From the NCBI GenBank assembly GCA_963789535.1, contig CAWBKU010000004.1, positions 620,001 to 684,000 of the forward strand: a stretch of 64,000 nt of DNA, written 5' to 3'. Within the stretch, counting starts at the first letter, position 1. Each line of letters starts with the position of its first letter. The notes under the pieces were generated by a model, which searched no databases, was not told the origin of the DNA, and worked only from the letters and a program-made list of their open reading frames with translations. The translations under genes were made by a program, and so were the position numbers. The stretch comes from CAVXHQ01 sp963789535 (GTDB taxonomy: Bacteria > Pseudomonadota > Alphaproteobacteria > Rhodobacterales > Rhodobacteraceae). Shown here in pieces: positions 32,672 through 41,041 of the stretch.

Positions 32672-32983
32672 ATGACCAAGGCCACATTTTCCCTTCTCGC
32701 CGCCACGCTCGCGATCGCCCTGCCCGGCATCGCCGCCGCCCAGAACCGCAACTGCGCCACCCACGAGGCCGTGATGCTGCGGCTTGCCGAGGGCTATGGC
32801 GAGAGCCGGCAGTCGATCGCGCTGGGTGCCGACAACACCGTCGTCGAGGTCTGGGCCTCGCTCGAGACCGGGACCTGGACGATCACCGTCACCACGCCGG
32901 GCGGCCCGACCTGCCTCGTCGCGGCGGGCGAGTCCTATCAGCAGATGAACGATCCGCTGCCGAATACCGATCCGGGCGCCTGA
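32672..32983 (+). CDS. Small secreted protein with one cysteine pair
   Basis: A 103-residue protein with a signal peptide ending IAAAQ. The mature part has exactly two cysteines (NRNCATHE and GPTCLVAA). In between is a beta-rich, Trp-containing segment (VVEVWASLETGTWTITVTTPGG). This arrangement is common among small periplasmic proteins of unknown function. The start at 32672 is chosen over 32663 because GGA at 32661-32663 gives proper spacing. Followed by a hairpin at 33004-33032. Confidence 0.7.
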   Translation: MTKATFSLLAATLAIALPGIAAAQNRNCATHEAVMLRLAEGYGESRQSIALGADNTVVEVWASLETGTWTITVTTPGGPTCLVAAGESYQQMNDPLPNTDPGA

Positions 32984-33003
32984 TCGGGCACGCGTGGGAT
33001 AAC

Positions 33004-33032
33004 GGGAACCGGCGCGCGGGTGCCGGTTTCCC
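33004..33032 (+). terminator. Hairpin after the small secreted gene
   Basis: Arms GGGAACCGGC and GCCGGTTTCCC (one unpaired T) enclose an 8-base loop, 20 bases after the stop codon. No T-run follows, so termination efficiency is uncertain. Confidence 0.4.
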
Positions 33033-33194
33033 TGCCGAGGCGCGCGCAATCCTGCCGGGTGACAGGCTTTCCCCGACGGAATCACGGTTCGGTGAAAATT
33101 TCCGCATCCGGCCTGCAACCGATCCCCTCATCCGCGGTTCCTTTCCCATACATCGGCGGCCATGTCGCTGATCTTCAATGTGAAAGGACACAAG

Positions 33195-34046
33195 ATGAGA
33201 AACCTTCTCGCTTCGACCGCTGCTGCCCTCGTTCTGGGCACCAGCGCCTATGCCGACGCGCACACCATGGGCATCGGCACGGCAGAGGTCTCGGCCGACG
33301 ACATCTTTGCCAGCGACTTCATCGGCATGCGGCTCTATGCGCTCGATATCGACCTTCAGGACGGTGGCATATTCGACGCCGCCGACGGCTGGGAAGACAT
33401 CGGCGAGATCAACGACCTCGTCGTCTCCTATGACGGCGACGTCGCCGCCGCCATCGTCGGCGTCGGCGGGTTCCTCGGCATCGGCGAAAAGGACGTCGCG
33501 ATCTCGATGGACCGGATCGAGGTCTATACCGACGCGGGCGGCAGCCGGTTTCTGGTGATCGACACCACTGCCGAAGTGCTCGAGAACGCGCCCGCGTTCG
33601 GAATGGCCCTTGATGGCGAGGCCGCGATGGCGACGGACGAGGTCGACACGGCACAGGAAGTCATTGCCGCCGAGACCGACCCGATGACCGGAGCGGCGCC
33701 CGCAGACGCGATCGTCGCGGATGGCATGGCGACAGAAATGTCGTGGCTCGACAACTATGCCGCCGTCGATGTCGGCGAATTGGGCACCGACGAACTGGTC
33801 GGCGCCACGGTCTACGACGCGTTCGAATCTAACATCGGCGAGGTCGGCGAACTGGTCCTCTCGGCGGACGGGCAACTTGAGGGTGCGGTCATCGACGTCG
33901 GCGGCTTTCTCGGGATGGGCGAAAAGCCCGTTCTGCTGGGGCTCGGCGACCTTACCATCATGCGCCAGATCGAGGGCGAGGAACTGATCGTCACCGTCGA
34001 CATGACCGAGGAGCAGCTCGAGGCACTTCCGGACTACGAAGGCTGA
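33195..34046 (+). CDS. Secreted protein with two PRC-barrel-like domains
   Basis: A 283-residue protein. The signal peptide (1-21, ending SAYADA) is followed by two related PRC-barrel units. The first spans about residues 33-135 and contains IGEINDLVVSYDG and VGVGGFLGIGEKDVAI; the second spans about 195-283 and contains IGEVGELVLSADG and VDVGGFLGMGEKPVLL. A Thr/Ala/Met-rich linker joins them. The pI is strongly acidic. PRC barrels often bind small molecules or proteins; the exact role is unknown. The start has AAAGGA upstream. Confidence 0.85.
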   Translation: MRNLLASTAAALVLGTSAYADAHTMGIGTAEVSADDIFASDFIGMRLYALDIDLQDGGIFDAADGWEDIGEINDLVVSYDGDVAAAIVGVGGFLGIGEKDVAISMDRIEVYTDAGGSRFLVIDTTAEVLENAPAFGMALDGEAAMATDEVDTAQEVIAAETDPMTGAAPADAIVADGMATEMSWLDNYAAVDVGELGTDELVGATVYDAFESNIGEVGELVLSADGQLEGAVIDVGGFLGMGEKPVLLGLGDLTIMRQIEGEELIVTVDMTEEQLEALPDYEG

Positions 34047-34069
34047 CGCCGACAGTTGCGCTTTGCGAC

Positions 34070-34100
34070 CGGGCCGTTCCTGTCAGGGACGGCCCGTTGT
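34070..34100 (+). terminator. Terminator after the PRC-barrel gene
   Basis: CGGGCCGTTCC, loop TGTCA, GGGACGGCCCG forms an 11-bp stem with one G-T pair, followed by TTGT. It separates the PRC gene from the mdh-led TCA superoperon. Confidence 0.7.
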
Positions 34101-34222
34101 CGTGACCGCGCACCGCCGCCCGACCCCTTCCACGACCGACCCCCGGCGCCGTCGACTTGCGTGGCACCGGGCGGAAGGATAGGCATCTGCCCAAACCTTC
34201 CCAACCACAGGACATCAGGCTC

Positions 34223-35185
34223 ATGGCCAGACCCAGGATCGCCCTCATCGGCGCCGGACAGATCGGCGGCACGCTCGCGCATCTGATCGCGCTCAAGGAA
34301 CTCGGCGACGTGATCCTCTTCGACATCGCCGAGGGGGTGCCGCAGGGCAAGGCGCTCGACATCGCCGAAAGCGGGCCGGTCGAAGGCTTCGACGCGAGCC
34401 TCAAGGGCGCCAATTCCTACGAGGAGATCGCGGGTGCCGACGTCTGCATCGTCACCGCCGGCGTGCCGCGCAAGCCGGGGATGAGCCGGGACGACCTGCT
34501 CGGGATCAACCTCAAGGTGATGAAATCGGTGGGCGAGGGCATCGCCGCCCATGCGCCCGACGCCTTCGTCATCTGCATCACCAACCCGCTCGACGCGATG
34601 GTCTGGGCGCTGCAATCGTTCTCGGGCCTGCCCGCGAACAAGGTCTGCGGCATGGCGGGGATTCTCGACAGCGGCCGCTTCCGTCACTTCCTTGCGTCGG
34701 AGTTCAACGTCTCGATGCGCGACGTCACGGCCTTTGTCCTTGGCGGCCACGGTGACACGATGGTGCCGCTGGTGCGTTATTCCACCGTCGGTGGCATCCC
34801 CCTGCCCGACCTCGTGGAGATGGGCTGGACCACGCAGGAAAAACTCGACGCCATCGTGCAGCGCACCCGTGACGGCGGCGCCGAGATCGTCGGCCTGCTC
34901 AAGACCGGCTCCGCTTTCTATGCCCCCGCGTCCTCGGCGGTCGAGATGGCCGAGGCCTACCTCAAGGACCAGAAACGGCTGTTGCCCTGTGCCGCCCACG
35001 TCGACGGCGCCTATGGCCTGACCGGGTTCTACGTCGGCGTGCCGACGATCATCGGCGCGGGCGGCATCGAGCGGATCGTGGAAATCAACATGAACCGCGA
35101 CGAACAGGCGATGTTCGACAAGTCGGTCGAGGCGGTCAAGGGCCTCGTCGAGGCGTGCAAGGCCATCGACGGTTCGCTGGGCTAA
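34223..35185 (+). CDS. mdh: Malate dehydrogenase
   Basis: NAD-dependent malate dehydrogenase of the TCA cycle, of the LDH-like type usual in alphaproteobacteria, 320 residues. The NAD-binding motif is IALIGAGQIGGTLAHL, with the catalytic His in FVLGGHGDTMVPL. Substrate-binding Arg residues are present in the RKPGMSRDDL active-site loop. First gene of the mdh-sucCD-sucAB-lpd superoperon, as in Rhodobacter. The start follows CACAGGACATC with AGGA. Confidence 0.96.
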   Translation: MARPRIALIGAGQIGGTLAHLIALKELGDVILFDIAEGVPQGKALDIAESGPVEGFDASLKGANSYEEIAGADVCIVTAGVPRKPGMSRDDLLGINLKVMKSVGEGIAAHAPDAFVICITNPLDAMVWALQSFSGLPANKVCGMAGILDSGRFRHFLASEFNVSMRDVTAFVLGGHGDTMVPLVRYSTVGGIPLPDLVEMGWTTQEKLDAIVQRTRDGGAEIVGLLKTGSAFYAPASSAVEMAEAYLKDQKRLLPCAAHVDGAYGLTGFYVGVPTIIGAGGIERIVEINMNRDEQAMFDKSVEAVKGLVEACKAIDGSLG

Positions 35186-35193
35186 CCCCCCCG

Positions 35194-36366
35194 GTGCCCG
35201 CGGTGGGCGCTCCGAAGGGCCGACACGCCACGGCGCCGCTGCCCCGCATCCTGAGCAATCCCCTCGCGGGGTTGTGCCGGGGCAGGCGGGGGTCGTGGTC
35301 CGTTCACGCGACCGTCGACGAGCCGATCGAGCTTCTGTGCGCCTTTGTCGCCCACTATCTCGCCCTCGGCGCGGACGAGGTGATCCTCTATCTCGATGCG
35401 CCCGAGCCTGCGCAGGTCGCAGTTCTCGGCTCGGTGCCCCGCGTCCGGATCGTCGAATGTGGCGACGACTACTGGAGCAAGTGCAGGACATCCAAGTTCC
35501 GTCGCCCCGACGCCCATGTCGAACGACAACGGATCAACGCGGACGCGGCCTATCGGCGCTGCCGGTCGCGATGGTTCCTGTTCTGCGATGCGGACGAATA
35601 CCTTGCCCTGCTCCCGTCCGACACGACTGCTGAAACGTCGGTCGCGGCGATCCTGGAGCGTGCGGATACCGCCGGAAAATTCCTTCGCGTCGGGGTGAGA
35701 GAGCGCATCTTCGAGAGGGACGCTCCAACTCGCTCGATCTTTTCGGACCTGTTTCGTGCGCCGATGCAAGGGCCGCAGGCGCTCTTCGATCGGATTTATG
35801 GGGACATGGCGACGTTCCTTCACTCCGGGCTGACCGGGCATCTGGTTGGAAAGTCCTTCGTCCGGACGGGCCTTCTCGTCCGTATCTGGCAGCACGAACC
35901 GGTGCCGCGCGGTATCGGGTCGCGATTCGCGCAGTTCGTCGCGGCGTACCGACAGGTACCCTTCGTCGACGGCATGTCGCTTTTGCACTTCGACGGTCTG
36001 ACGCCCTATCATTATCGTCTCAAACTCCTCCGCAAGGTGATGCGGGACCTTGCACGACCGGACCTCCTGCTGGGGAACGAGGGTCGCGGGCGAGGACGCC
36101 GTAAGCAGATCGCGGCCGTCTTCGACGGGCGAGGCGATCCTGACGCGACGGCTATGCTCGACAGGTTGCAGATGCTCGAGCCAGAGCAGATCGAGATGCT
36201 CGCGCATGCCGGTGCGTTGCTGCGACACGATCTGCACATCGAAGAGGCCGCGCGCGCGCTCTTTGCGCAGGCATCGCTCGATTTCGATCCAAGCGCCTTC
36301 GATGCGCGCTTGATGGCCCGCCATTCGATGGCGCGGGACGCCCTTTCCTATGGCACGCCTGCCTGA
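35194..36366 (+). CDS. Glycosyltransferase family 2-like protein inserted after mdh
   Basis: A protein of up to about 390 residues of the glyco_tranf_2_4 type. It starts with a family core (HATVDEPIELLCAFVAHYLALGADEV is the region) and has the DxD metal-nucleotide motif in WFLFCDADEYLAL. The open frame continues 13 codons upstream into mdh, and no ribosome site is obvious, so the start (GTG 35194 or another) is uncertain. Codon use is less G/C-biased in the third position than in neighbours. A capsule or surface-glycan role is possible. It splits mdh from sucC, suggesting insertion. Confidence 0.75.
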   Translation: MPAVGAPKGRHATAPLPRILSNPLAGLCRGRRGSWSVHATVDEPIELLCAFVAHYLALGADEVILYLDAPEPAQVAVLGSVPRVRIVECGDDYWSKCRTSKFRRPDAHVERQRINADAAYRRCRSRWFLFCDADEYLALLPSDTTAETSVAAILERADTAGKFLRVGVRERIFERDAPTRSIFSDLFRAPMQGPQALFDRIYGDMATFLHSGLTGHLVGKSFVRTGLLVRIWQHEPVPRGIGSRFAQFVAAYRQVPFVDGMSLLHFDGLTPYHYRLKLLRKVMRDLARPDLLLGNEGRGRGRRKQIAAVFDGRGDPDATAMLDRLQMLEPEQIEMLAHAGALLRHDLHIEEAARALFAQASLDFDPSAFDARLMARHSMARDALSYGTPA

Positions 36367-36481
36367 CGCGCTCCTCCAGAACACAGGTCGACGGCGTCCC
36401 AAAAAAGATGAGTCGGGGATCGAAAACCTGTTGCATGGACATTGTTCATGAACTATGTTCAGATAAATGAGGAGACCTGAT

Positions 36482-37756
36482 ATGAATGACAAGATCATCT
36501 TTGCGGCCCTCGCCGCAACGACCGTACTGGCGGGATACATCCCTGCCCACGCGCAGACGACGGGCGGCGCCATCTCGGCAGAGATCGGCGCGACCGGCCT
36601 TGCCGCCACCGAGGCGCGGCTCGCCTCGCTCACCGATCCCGATGCGACCGAGCGGTTCGCCTTGGGCGGCGTGCGGTTCCTCGGCGCTGTCGAGCACGCG
36701 CTTCAGGTCCGCTATGCCACCGACATCAACGGCACGCTGGCCGAGCAGTCGGGCATCCCGGTCCTGCGCCTGCCGCTGCCGCCGAACCCCGGCGCCACGC
36801 CGTTCTCGCCCGACAGCATCCCCGCTCTTTTCCAGGGGGTCGTCGATGACATGGCGGGCGCTCTCGCCGCACTCGACACGATCACCGACACCGATGATGT
36901 CGGGCTGGTGATCGACACCGGCGACCTGTGGTTCGACATCGACATGGACGGCGTCCGCAGCCCGGGCGAGGGCGTTCTCGAGCTGACCAACCTCTTTATG
37001 GTGCAGCCGGAGTTCGAGTTCGACGACGATGGCAACTGGGTCGAGGTGCCGGTCGGCCCGGATGGCACCGACGCGATCGTCGTGCGCTTCGACACCTCGG
37101 ATGCGGCGTGGCTGTCGGCCTACGCGCATCTGTTGTCGGGCATTTCCGAGACGGTTCTGGCGCTGAACCCCGCCGAGGCGATCGCCCGCGTCCTCGAGGC
37201 GCGCGCCGCGATGGACGCGATGTCGCCGATTGCCTCCGATCCGAGCGGCTGGTTCTCGATGCAGGAAATAGCCGACATCACCGACGTCGTGGCGATGTTC
37301 GTCTACGCCATGGACCAGCAGCCAGACGTTGCCCGCAGCCGTGCCGCACACGCGCACTTCCTCGGCATGATCGAGGACAACCGCACCTTCTGGTACCGGG
37401 TCGCGACCGAGACCGACGACGCGATGGAATGGATCCCCAACAAGAGCCAGACCTCGGCCCTGCCGATTCCGTTTCCCGAGGACCTCGGTCCGCGTTGGCA
37501 GGCGGTGCTGCGCGAAGCGGAAATGCTGCTGAACGGCGAGTTGCTGGTGCCGGTCTGGCGGATGGGCGACGGCGCGGGCGTCAACCTCGCAGCCATGTTC
37601 CAGAATCCGCCCCGCCTCGATCCGATGGGCCTCTTTCAGGGTGAGGTTCTGGTGCCGTTCCTCGAAGAAGGGCCGCTCATCCGTGGCGACGCGCTGTGGC
37701 AGTTCGAGCAATTGGTGGGCGGCGATGCGGGCCTCTACATGGTCGTCCTGAACTGA
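36482..37756 (+). CDS. Secreted protein of unknown function with an EF-hand-like segment
   Basis: A 424-residue protein with a signal peptide (1-24, ending AHAQ). It is predicted to be mostly helical, acidic and cysteine-free. An EF-hand-like loop (DIDMDGVRSPGEGVLEL, DxDxDG) is at about residues 153-169. No family is recognised. The start at 36482 follows GAGGAGA. It lies between the inserted glycosyltransferase and sucC, and is bounded downstream by a strong hairpin, so it may be transcribed separately from sucC. Confidence 0.75.
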   Translation: MNDKIIFAALAATTVLAGYIPAHAQTTGGAISAEIGATGLAATEARLASLTDPDATERFALGGVRFLGAVEHALQVRYATDINGTLAEQSGIPVLRLPLPPNPGATPFSPDSIPALFQGVVDDMAGALAALDTITDTDDVGLVIDTGDLWFDIDMDGVRSPGEGVLELTNLFMVQPEFEFDDDGNWVEVPVGPDGTDAIVVRFDTSDAAWLSAYAHLLSGISETVLALNPAEAIARVLEARAAMDAMSPIASDPSGWFSMQEIADITDVVAMFVYAMDQQPDVARSRAAHAHFLGMIEDNRTFWYRVATETDDAMEWIPNKSQTSALPIPFPEDLGPRWQAVLREAEMLLNGELLVPVWRMGDGAGVNLAAMFQNPPRLDPMGLFQGEVLVPFLEEGPLIRGDALWQFEQLVGGDAGLYMVVLN

Positions 37757-37766
37757 CGCCACCGCT

Positions 37767-37794
37767 GCGCACCGGGCGAATCACCCCGGTGCGC
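37767..37794 (+). terminator. Hairpin between the secreted protein and sucC
   Basis: A perfect 10-bp stem GCGCACCGGG and CCCGGTGCGC with an 8-base loop. It starts 11 bases after the stop. No T-run, so it may be an intrinsic but inefficient terminator. Confidence 0.55.
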
Positions 37795-37809
37795 GGCGAC
37801 CCCTACGAT

Positions 37810-37838
37810 GTGATCACACTCCGAATTTCAGTGATCAC
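37810..37838 (+). promoter_or_regulatory. Paired GTGATCAC palindromes upstream of sucC
   Basis: The 8-bp palindrome GTGATCAC occurs at 37810-37817 and again at 37831-37838. The centres are 21 bp apart, two helical turns, so both copies face the same side of the helix. The first copy extends to TGTGATCACA. They lie about 110 bases before the sucC start. A -10-like TATAGT is at 37909-37914. This looks like an operator pair for a dimeric regulator of the TCA operon; no known regulator is assigned. Confidence 0.55.
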
Positions 37839-37947
37839 AAAATCCCGAAATGCGGCACTGCGAGCGCAAACACCCCCATTGCCCCTCGCCCCTGTGCCGC
37901 GTGCCCCCTATAGTCCCCGGCAAACGCATCATTTTGAAAGCGGCGCC

Positions 37948-39456
37948 ATGAACATCCACGAATATCAGGCCAAGGCCCTCCTGCGCAGCTATGGCGCCCC
38001 GGTCAGCGACGGACGCCCGGTCCTGCGGGCCGAGGATGCCAAGACCGCGGCGGGCGAGCTCGACGGCCCGATCTGGGTGGTCAAGGCGCAAATCCACGCC
38101 GGCGGGCGCGGCAAGGGCACGTTCAAGGAAGCGGATGCGGGCGACAAGGGCGGCGTGCGCCTGACCAAATCGGTCGAGGAGGCGGCGCAGGAGGCGCGCA
38201 AGATGCTGGGCCGCACCCTCGTGACCAAGCAGACCGGCCCGGCGGGCAAGCAGGTCAACCGCATCTACATCGAGGACGGGGCCGGCATCGAGACCGAGAT
38301 GTATCTCGCGATCCTCGTCGACCGCCAGACCAGCCGCATCAGTTTCGTGGCCTCGACCGAGGGCGGCATGGACATCGAGGAGGTGGCACATTCGACGCCC
38401 GAGAAGATCCACACCTTCGACGTCGATCCGGCCACCGGCTATCAGGCGTTCCACGGCCGCGGCATCGCCTTTGCGCTCGGGCTGAAGGGGGGACAGGTCA
38501 AGCAGTGCGTGGCGCTGATGGGCACCCTCTACCGGATGTTCGTCGACAAGGACATGGAGATGCTCGAGATCAATCCGCTGATCGTCACCGACAAGGGCGA
38601 TCTGAAATGCCTCGACGCCAAGATGGGGTTCGACGGCAACGCCCTTTACCGCCATTCGGACATCGTGTCGCTGCGCGACGAGACCGAAGAGGATCCCAAG
38701 GAGCTGGCGGCGTCGAAGTTCGACCTGAACTACATCGCGCTCGACGGCGAGATCGGCTGCATGGTGAACGGCGCGGGGTTGGCCATGGCGACGATGGACA
38801 TCATCAAGCTCTATGGCGCCGAACCCGCCAACTTCCTCGACGTGGGCGGCGGGGCGACCAAGGAGAAAGTCACCGAGGCGTTCAAGATCATCACCTCGGA
38901 CCCTCAGGTAAAGGGCATCCTCGTCAACATCTTCGGCGGCATCATGCGCTGCGACGTGATCGCCGAGGGCGTGGTCGCCGCGGTCAAGGAGGTCGGCCTG
39001 AAGGTGCCGCTGGTGGTGCGCCTCGAGGGGACGAACGTCGAGAAGGGCAAGGAGATCATCAACTCCTCCGGCCTGAACGTCATCGCGGCGGATGACCTCA
39101 AGGACGGGGCGGAGAAGATCGTGAAGGCGGTAAGGGTTAGGAAATGCCATCGAAGGTCGAGACACCGATCGGGAACGCGAGATGCGGGCTTCAGGACGGA
39201 AGGATCCATCCGCGGGAGAGGTCGTTCTTTCTGGGGCTCCGAACTGTCCGGCGGGTCGGGCGACGATGTGCGGAAGCCCCTGCAGAGCGATCGGTCGTAT
39301 TTCGATCAAGGGAATGGGAGAGCATCTCGAACTCGTGCTCGCTATCGAGACGGATCGGATGATGACAGAAGGATGCCGTTGACCTATTCCGACATTCAGC
39401 CGCGTCCCGTTCGAGAGCTCTCGATGCCGTCGCGACAATCAGCCGATCTGTTGTGA
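37948..39456 (+). CDS. sucC: Succinyl-CoA synthetase beta subunit, with the stop codon lost by a one-base deletion
   Basis: The ADP/GDP-forming beta subunit joins SucD to convert succinyl-CoA to succinate with nucleotide synthesis. Residues 1-396 are a normal SucC: MNIHEYQAKALLRSYG, ATP-grasp KAQIHAGGRGKGT, and VNIFGGIMRCDVIAEG. A usual SucC ends KAVKG or KAVRG at residue 397. Here GTA-AGG-GTT-AGG reads through; one extra G at 39134-39136 would give RG-stop at residue 397. Instead a further 106 residues of Arg/Ser-rich, non-family sequence are added (502 in all). The extension is most likely not natural. Confidence 0.92.
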   Translation: MNIHEYQAKALLRSYGAPVSDGRPVLRAEDAKTAAGELDGPIWVVKAQIHAGGRGKGTFKEADAGDKGGVRLTKSVEEAAQEARKMLGRTLVTKQTGPAGKQVNRIYIEDGAGIETEMYLAILVDRQTSRISFVASTEGGMDIEEVAHSTPEKIHTFDVDPATGYQAFHGRGIAFALGLKGGQVKQCVALMGTLYRMFVDKDMEMLEINPLIVTDKGDLKCLDAKMGFDGNALYRHSDIVSLRDETEEDPKELAASKFDLNYIALDGEIGCMVNGAGLAMATMDIIKLYGAEPANFLDVGGGATKEKVTEAFKIITSDPQVKGILVNIFGGIMRCDVIAEGVVAAVKEVGLKVPLVVRLEGTNVEKGKEIINSSGLNVIAADDLKDGAEKIVKAVRVRKCHRRSRHRSGTRDAGFRTEGSIRGRGRSFWGSELSGGSGDDVRKPLQSDRSYFDQGNGRASRTRARYRDGSDDDRRMPLTYSDIQPRPVRELSMPSRQSADLL

Positions 39457-39528
39457 CAAGCAGGCGGTGAACGGCTCGTGCTGATCCAGCTGAAACGTCG
39501 GCGCACTCTCTGCATCGACGATTGCGAG
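39137..39528. other. Gene-poor interval after sucC
   Basis: Apart from the read-through tail of sucC, this interval contains only short, unconvincing frames (for example 39182-39382, 66 residues with no family). Base composition is lower in G+C than the flanking TCA genes. It may be a decayed or recently inserted remnant. No repeat ends or transposase pieces were recognised. Confidence 0.4.
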
Positions 39529-39960
39529 ATGACCGTGCGTTCACGGTTCCGCAATTCTACAGGCTGGCGAATGGCGATCCTCGGATCAACGTTGTCGCTG
39601 GCTACTCCCCTCGCCGCCCAGACCTTCGAGGTCAGCCCGCCCGCCGCCGAGGCCGCGCGGCTGTTCCAGAAGGTCTGCGTCGCCCACCGCACCCGCCTGT
39701 CGGGCAGCGAGGACACGCTGGCGACGCTCGATTTCATCCACGAGACCGAGAGCGACGACATCTGGTTCCACCCGACCTACGACCTGTCGTTCTCGATCCG
39801 CACCGGCGACGGCGGCGGCTATTACTGCTCGATGGTCTGGTCGAGCCGCGATCCGCTCTCCGACAATATCGGCGCCATCGCCGCCGTGGCGCCGGATGCG
39901 GATCGACCGGAATTCTTCAACACCGACCTCATGCGCACCCGCATCGACGGCACCTACTGA
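39529..39960 (+). CDS. Small secreted protein, cysteine-pair family member 1
   Basis: A 143-residue secreted protein from the ATG at 39529, with a signal peptide ending PLAAQ; a shorter form from 39571 is possible. It has two mature cysteines, in QKVCVAHR and GYYCSMVW, 50 residues apart, and the segment FHPTYDLSFSI. The next gene is a paralogue: F..VCVA.R..LS, then YH.TYDLSF, then C.M.W are all conserved in order. It lies within the TCA superoperon between sucC and sucD. Function unknown. Confidence 0.7.
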   Translation: MTVRSRFRNSTGWRMAILGSTLSLATPLAAQTFEVSPPAAEAARLFQKVCVAHRTRLSGSEDTLATLDFIHETESDDIWFHPTYDLSFSIRTGDGGGYYCSMVWSSRDPLSDNIGAIAAVAPDADRPEFFNTDLMRTRIDGTY

Positions 39961-39981
39961 CCCCGAACCGGAGACCCCGCC

Positions 39982-40404
39982 ATGCCACGGATCGCCCTCG
40001 CGGCCCTTGCCGCCGCCGCCCTCGTCTCTCTCGCGGCCTGCGTGACGCCGACCGACCCCGACGCCGCCCCCGGCCTGACCGCGACGCCGCCTGCCACGGC
40101 GGCCAGCTTCTTTCGGCAGGTCTGCGTCGCCAACCGCAACGCCCTGAGCCAGGGGCCACAGACCATCGCGGGCATGTCGTTCGTGCTCAACACCACCGAG
40201 CGGCGCTATTACCACCGCACCTACGACCTGTCGTTCCGCTTTGCGCCGCTGAGCAACGGCCAGGTCGCCTGCGAGATGGGCTGGCGCAACGACGCACCGT
40301 TCACCACCAACCGCCAGGCGGTCTGGTCCGTCGCCCCCGACGCCTTCGTGCCGATCGACGAGAGCATCAACTTCATGTTCGCGAGCATCACCGGCAATGG
40401 CTAG
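39982..40404 (+). CDS. Small putative lipoprotein, cysteine-pair family member 2
   Basis: A 140-residue lipoprotein: MPRIALAALAAAALVSLAAC, with lipobox LAAC. The mature domain carries the same pattern as its upstream neighbour: FFRQVCVANRNALS, then YHRTYDLSF, then GQVACEMGWRND, with the two conserved cysteines 49 apart. The paralogy is clear by eye. It overlaps the next gene by 8 bases. Its role in a TCA operon is unknown; an envelope location and possibly a disulfide are inferred. Confidence 0.75.
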   Translation: MPRIALAALAAAALVSLAACVTPTDPDAAPGLTATPPATAASFFRQVCVANRNALSQGPQTIAGMSFVLNTTERRYYHRTYDLSFRFAPLSNGQVACEMGWRNDAPFTTNRQAVWSVAPDAFVPIDESINFMFASITGNG

Positions 40405-40954
40405 GGTCGCTCCCTTCTTCGGCGCCGCGATGACGCTTCTGTCGGCCCTGCCATTGGCGGCGCAGGAAACCGATCCCGCCGCCGCCCTGTGGGAGGTCTT
40501 TGTCACCGAATGCAGCGCCATCGTCGAGATGCCGGAGCGCTCTCTCGCGGCGGCTCTCGTCCAGGGCGACGTCGCGGTGCGGACGCCCGATGGCGCCCTT
40601 GCGACGATCAACAAGACGCTCCTGAACGAAGGCGCTGCGTTGAACGCCTGGATCTCGTCCTACAACGAGGGCCGGTCGATCGGATGCTCGGTTACCTGGT
40701 TCGACAGTGCCCGCGAAAGTGGCGAAGACATGTCGGGTATCATCGATCTCGCCGGGGCAGGTGCCGGGACGCTGCTGGGCGGCGCGCCGCAGGAATTCGG
40801 CGGACCGATTTCCGCCGGGGGCGAGACTGGCGACATGCGGCTCTGGGCCCTGCCCGCCTTTCCCTCGCCGATGTCGCTGAGCGTGCTGCGCGCCGGCAAC
40901 GTAGCGGTGCTGACGCTGACCCGCACCATCATGCCGGTGGATGCGAACGAATGA
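40397..40954 (+). CDS. Small secreted protein, cysteine-pair family member 3
   Basis: A 185-residue secreted protein with a signal peptide ending PLAAQ. Its order of features follows the two upstream proteins more loosely: WEVFVTECSAIVE, then a basic/hydrophobic middle, then SIGCSVTWFDS. The two cysteines are 58 residues apart. A longer C-terminal region is rich in Gly/Ala and beta strands. The start overlaps the preceding stop. It precedes sucD by 87 bases. Homology to members 1 and 2 is suggested but weaker. Confidence 0.7.
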   Translation: MARVAPFFGAAMTLLSALPLAAQETDPAAALWEVFVTECSAIVEMPERSLAAALVQGDVAVRTPDGALATINKTLLNEGAALNAWISSYNEGRSIGCSVTWFDSARESGEDMSGIIDLAGAGAGTLLGGAPQEFGGPISAGGETGDMRLWALPAFPSPMSLSVLRAGNVAVLTLTRTIMPVDANE

Positions 40955-41041
40955 GCAACCAAAAGCCCGCCAGTCAACCTCACTCGACCTGAAGATTCAG
41001 CGGCCCCGAAGGGTCCGACCCAACCAAGGAACCGATGCCAC

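Noticed and set aside
33005..33028. GGAAC and GGTT spaced like a general-stress (EcfG) promoter
   Set aside because: The spacing is one base short and both parts are the arms of a hairpin after the preceding gene.
36444..36453. GTTCATGAAC palindrome upstream of the 424-residue secreted protein
   Set aside because: A 10-bp palindrome in an A/T-richer gap can occur by chance; no second copy was found nearby.
39182..39382. A 66-residue frame after sucC
   Set aside because: No ribosome site, no family and overlapping alternative frames; not supportable as a gene.
39136..39456. A genuine C-terminal domain fused to SucC
   Set aside because: The SucC family length is reached exactly where one extra G would give a stop; the extension is Arg/Ser-rich and resembles no domain.
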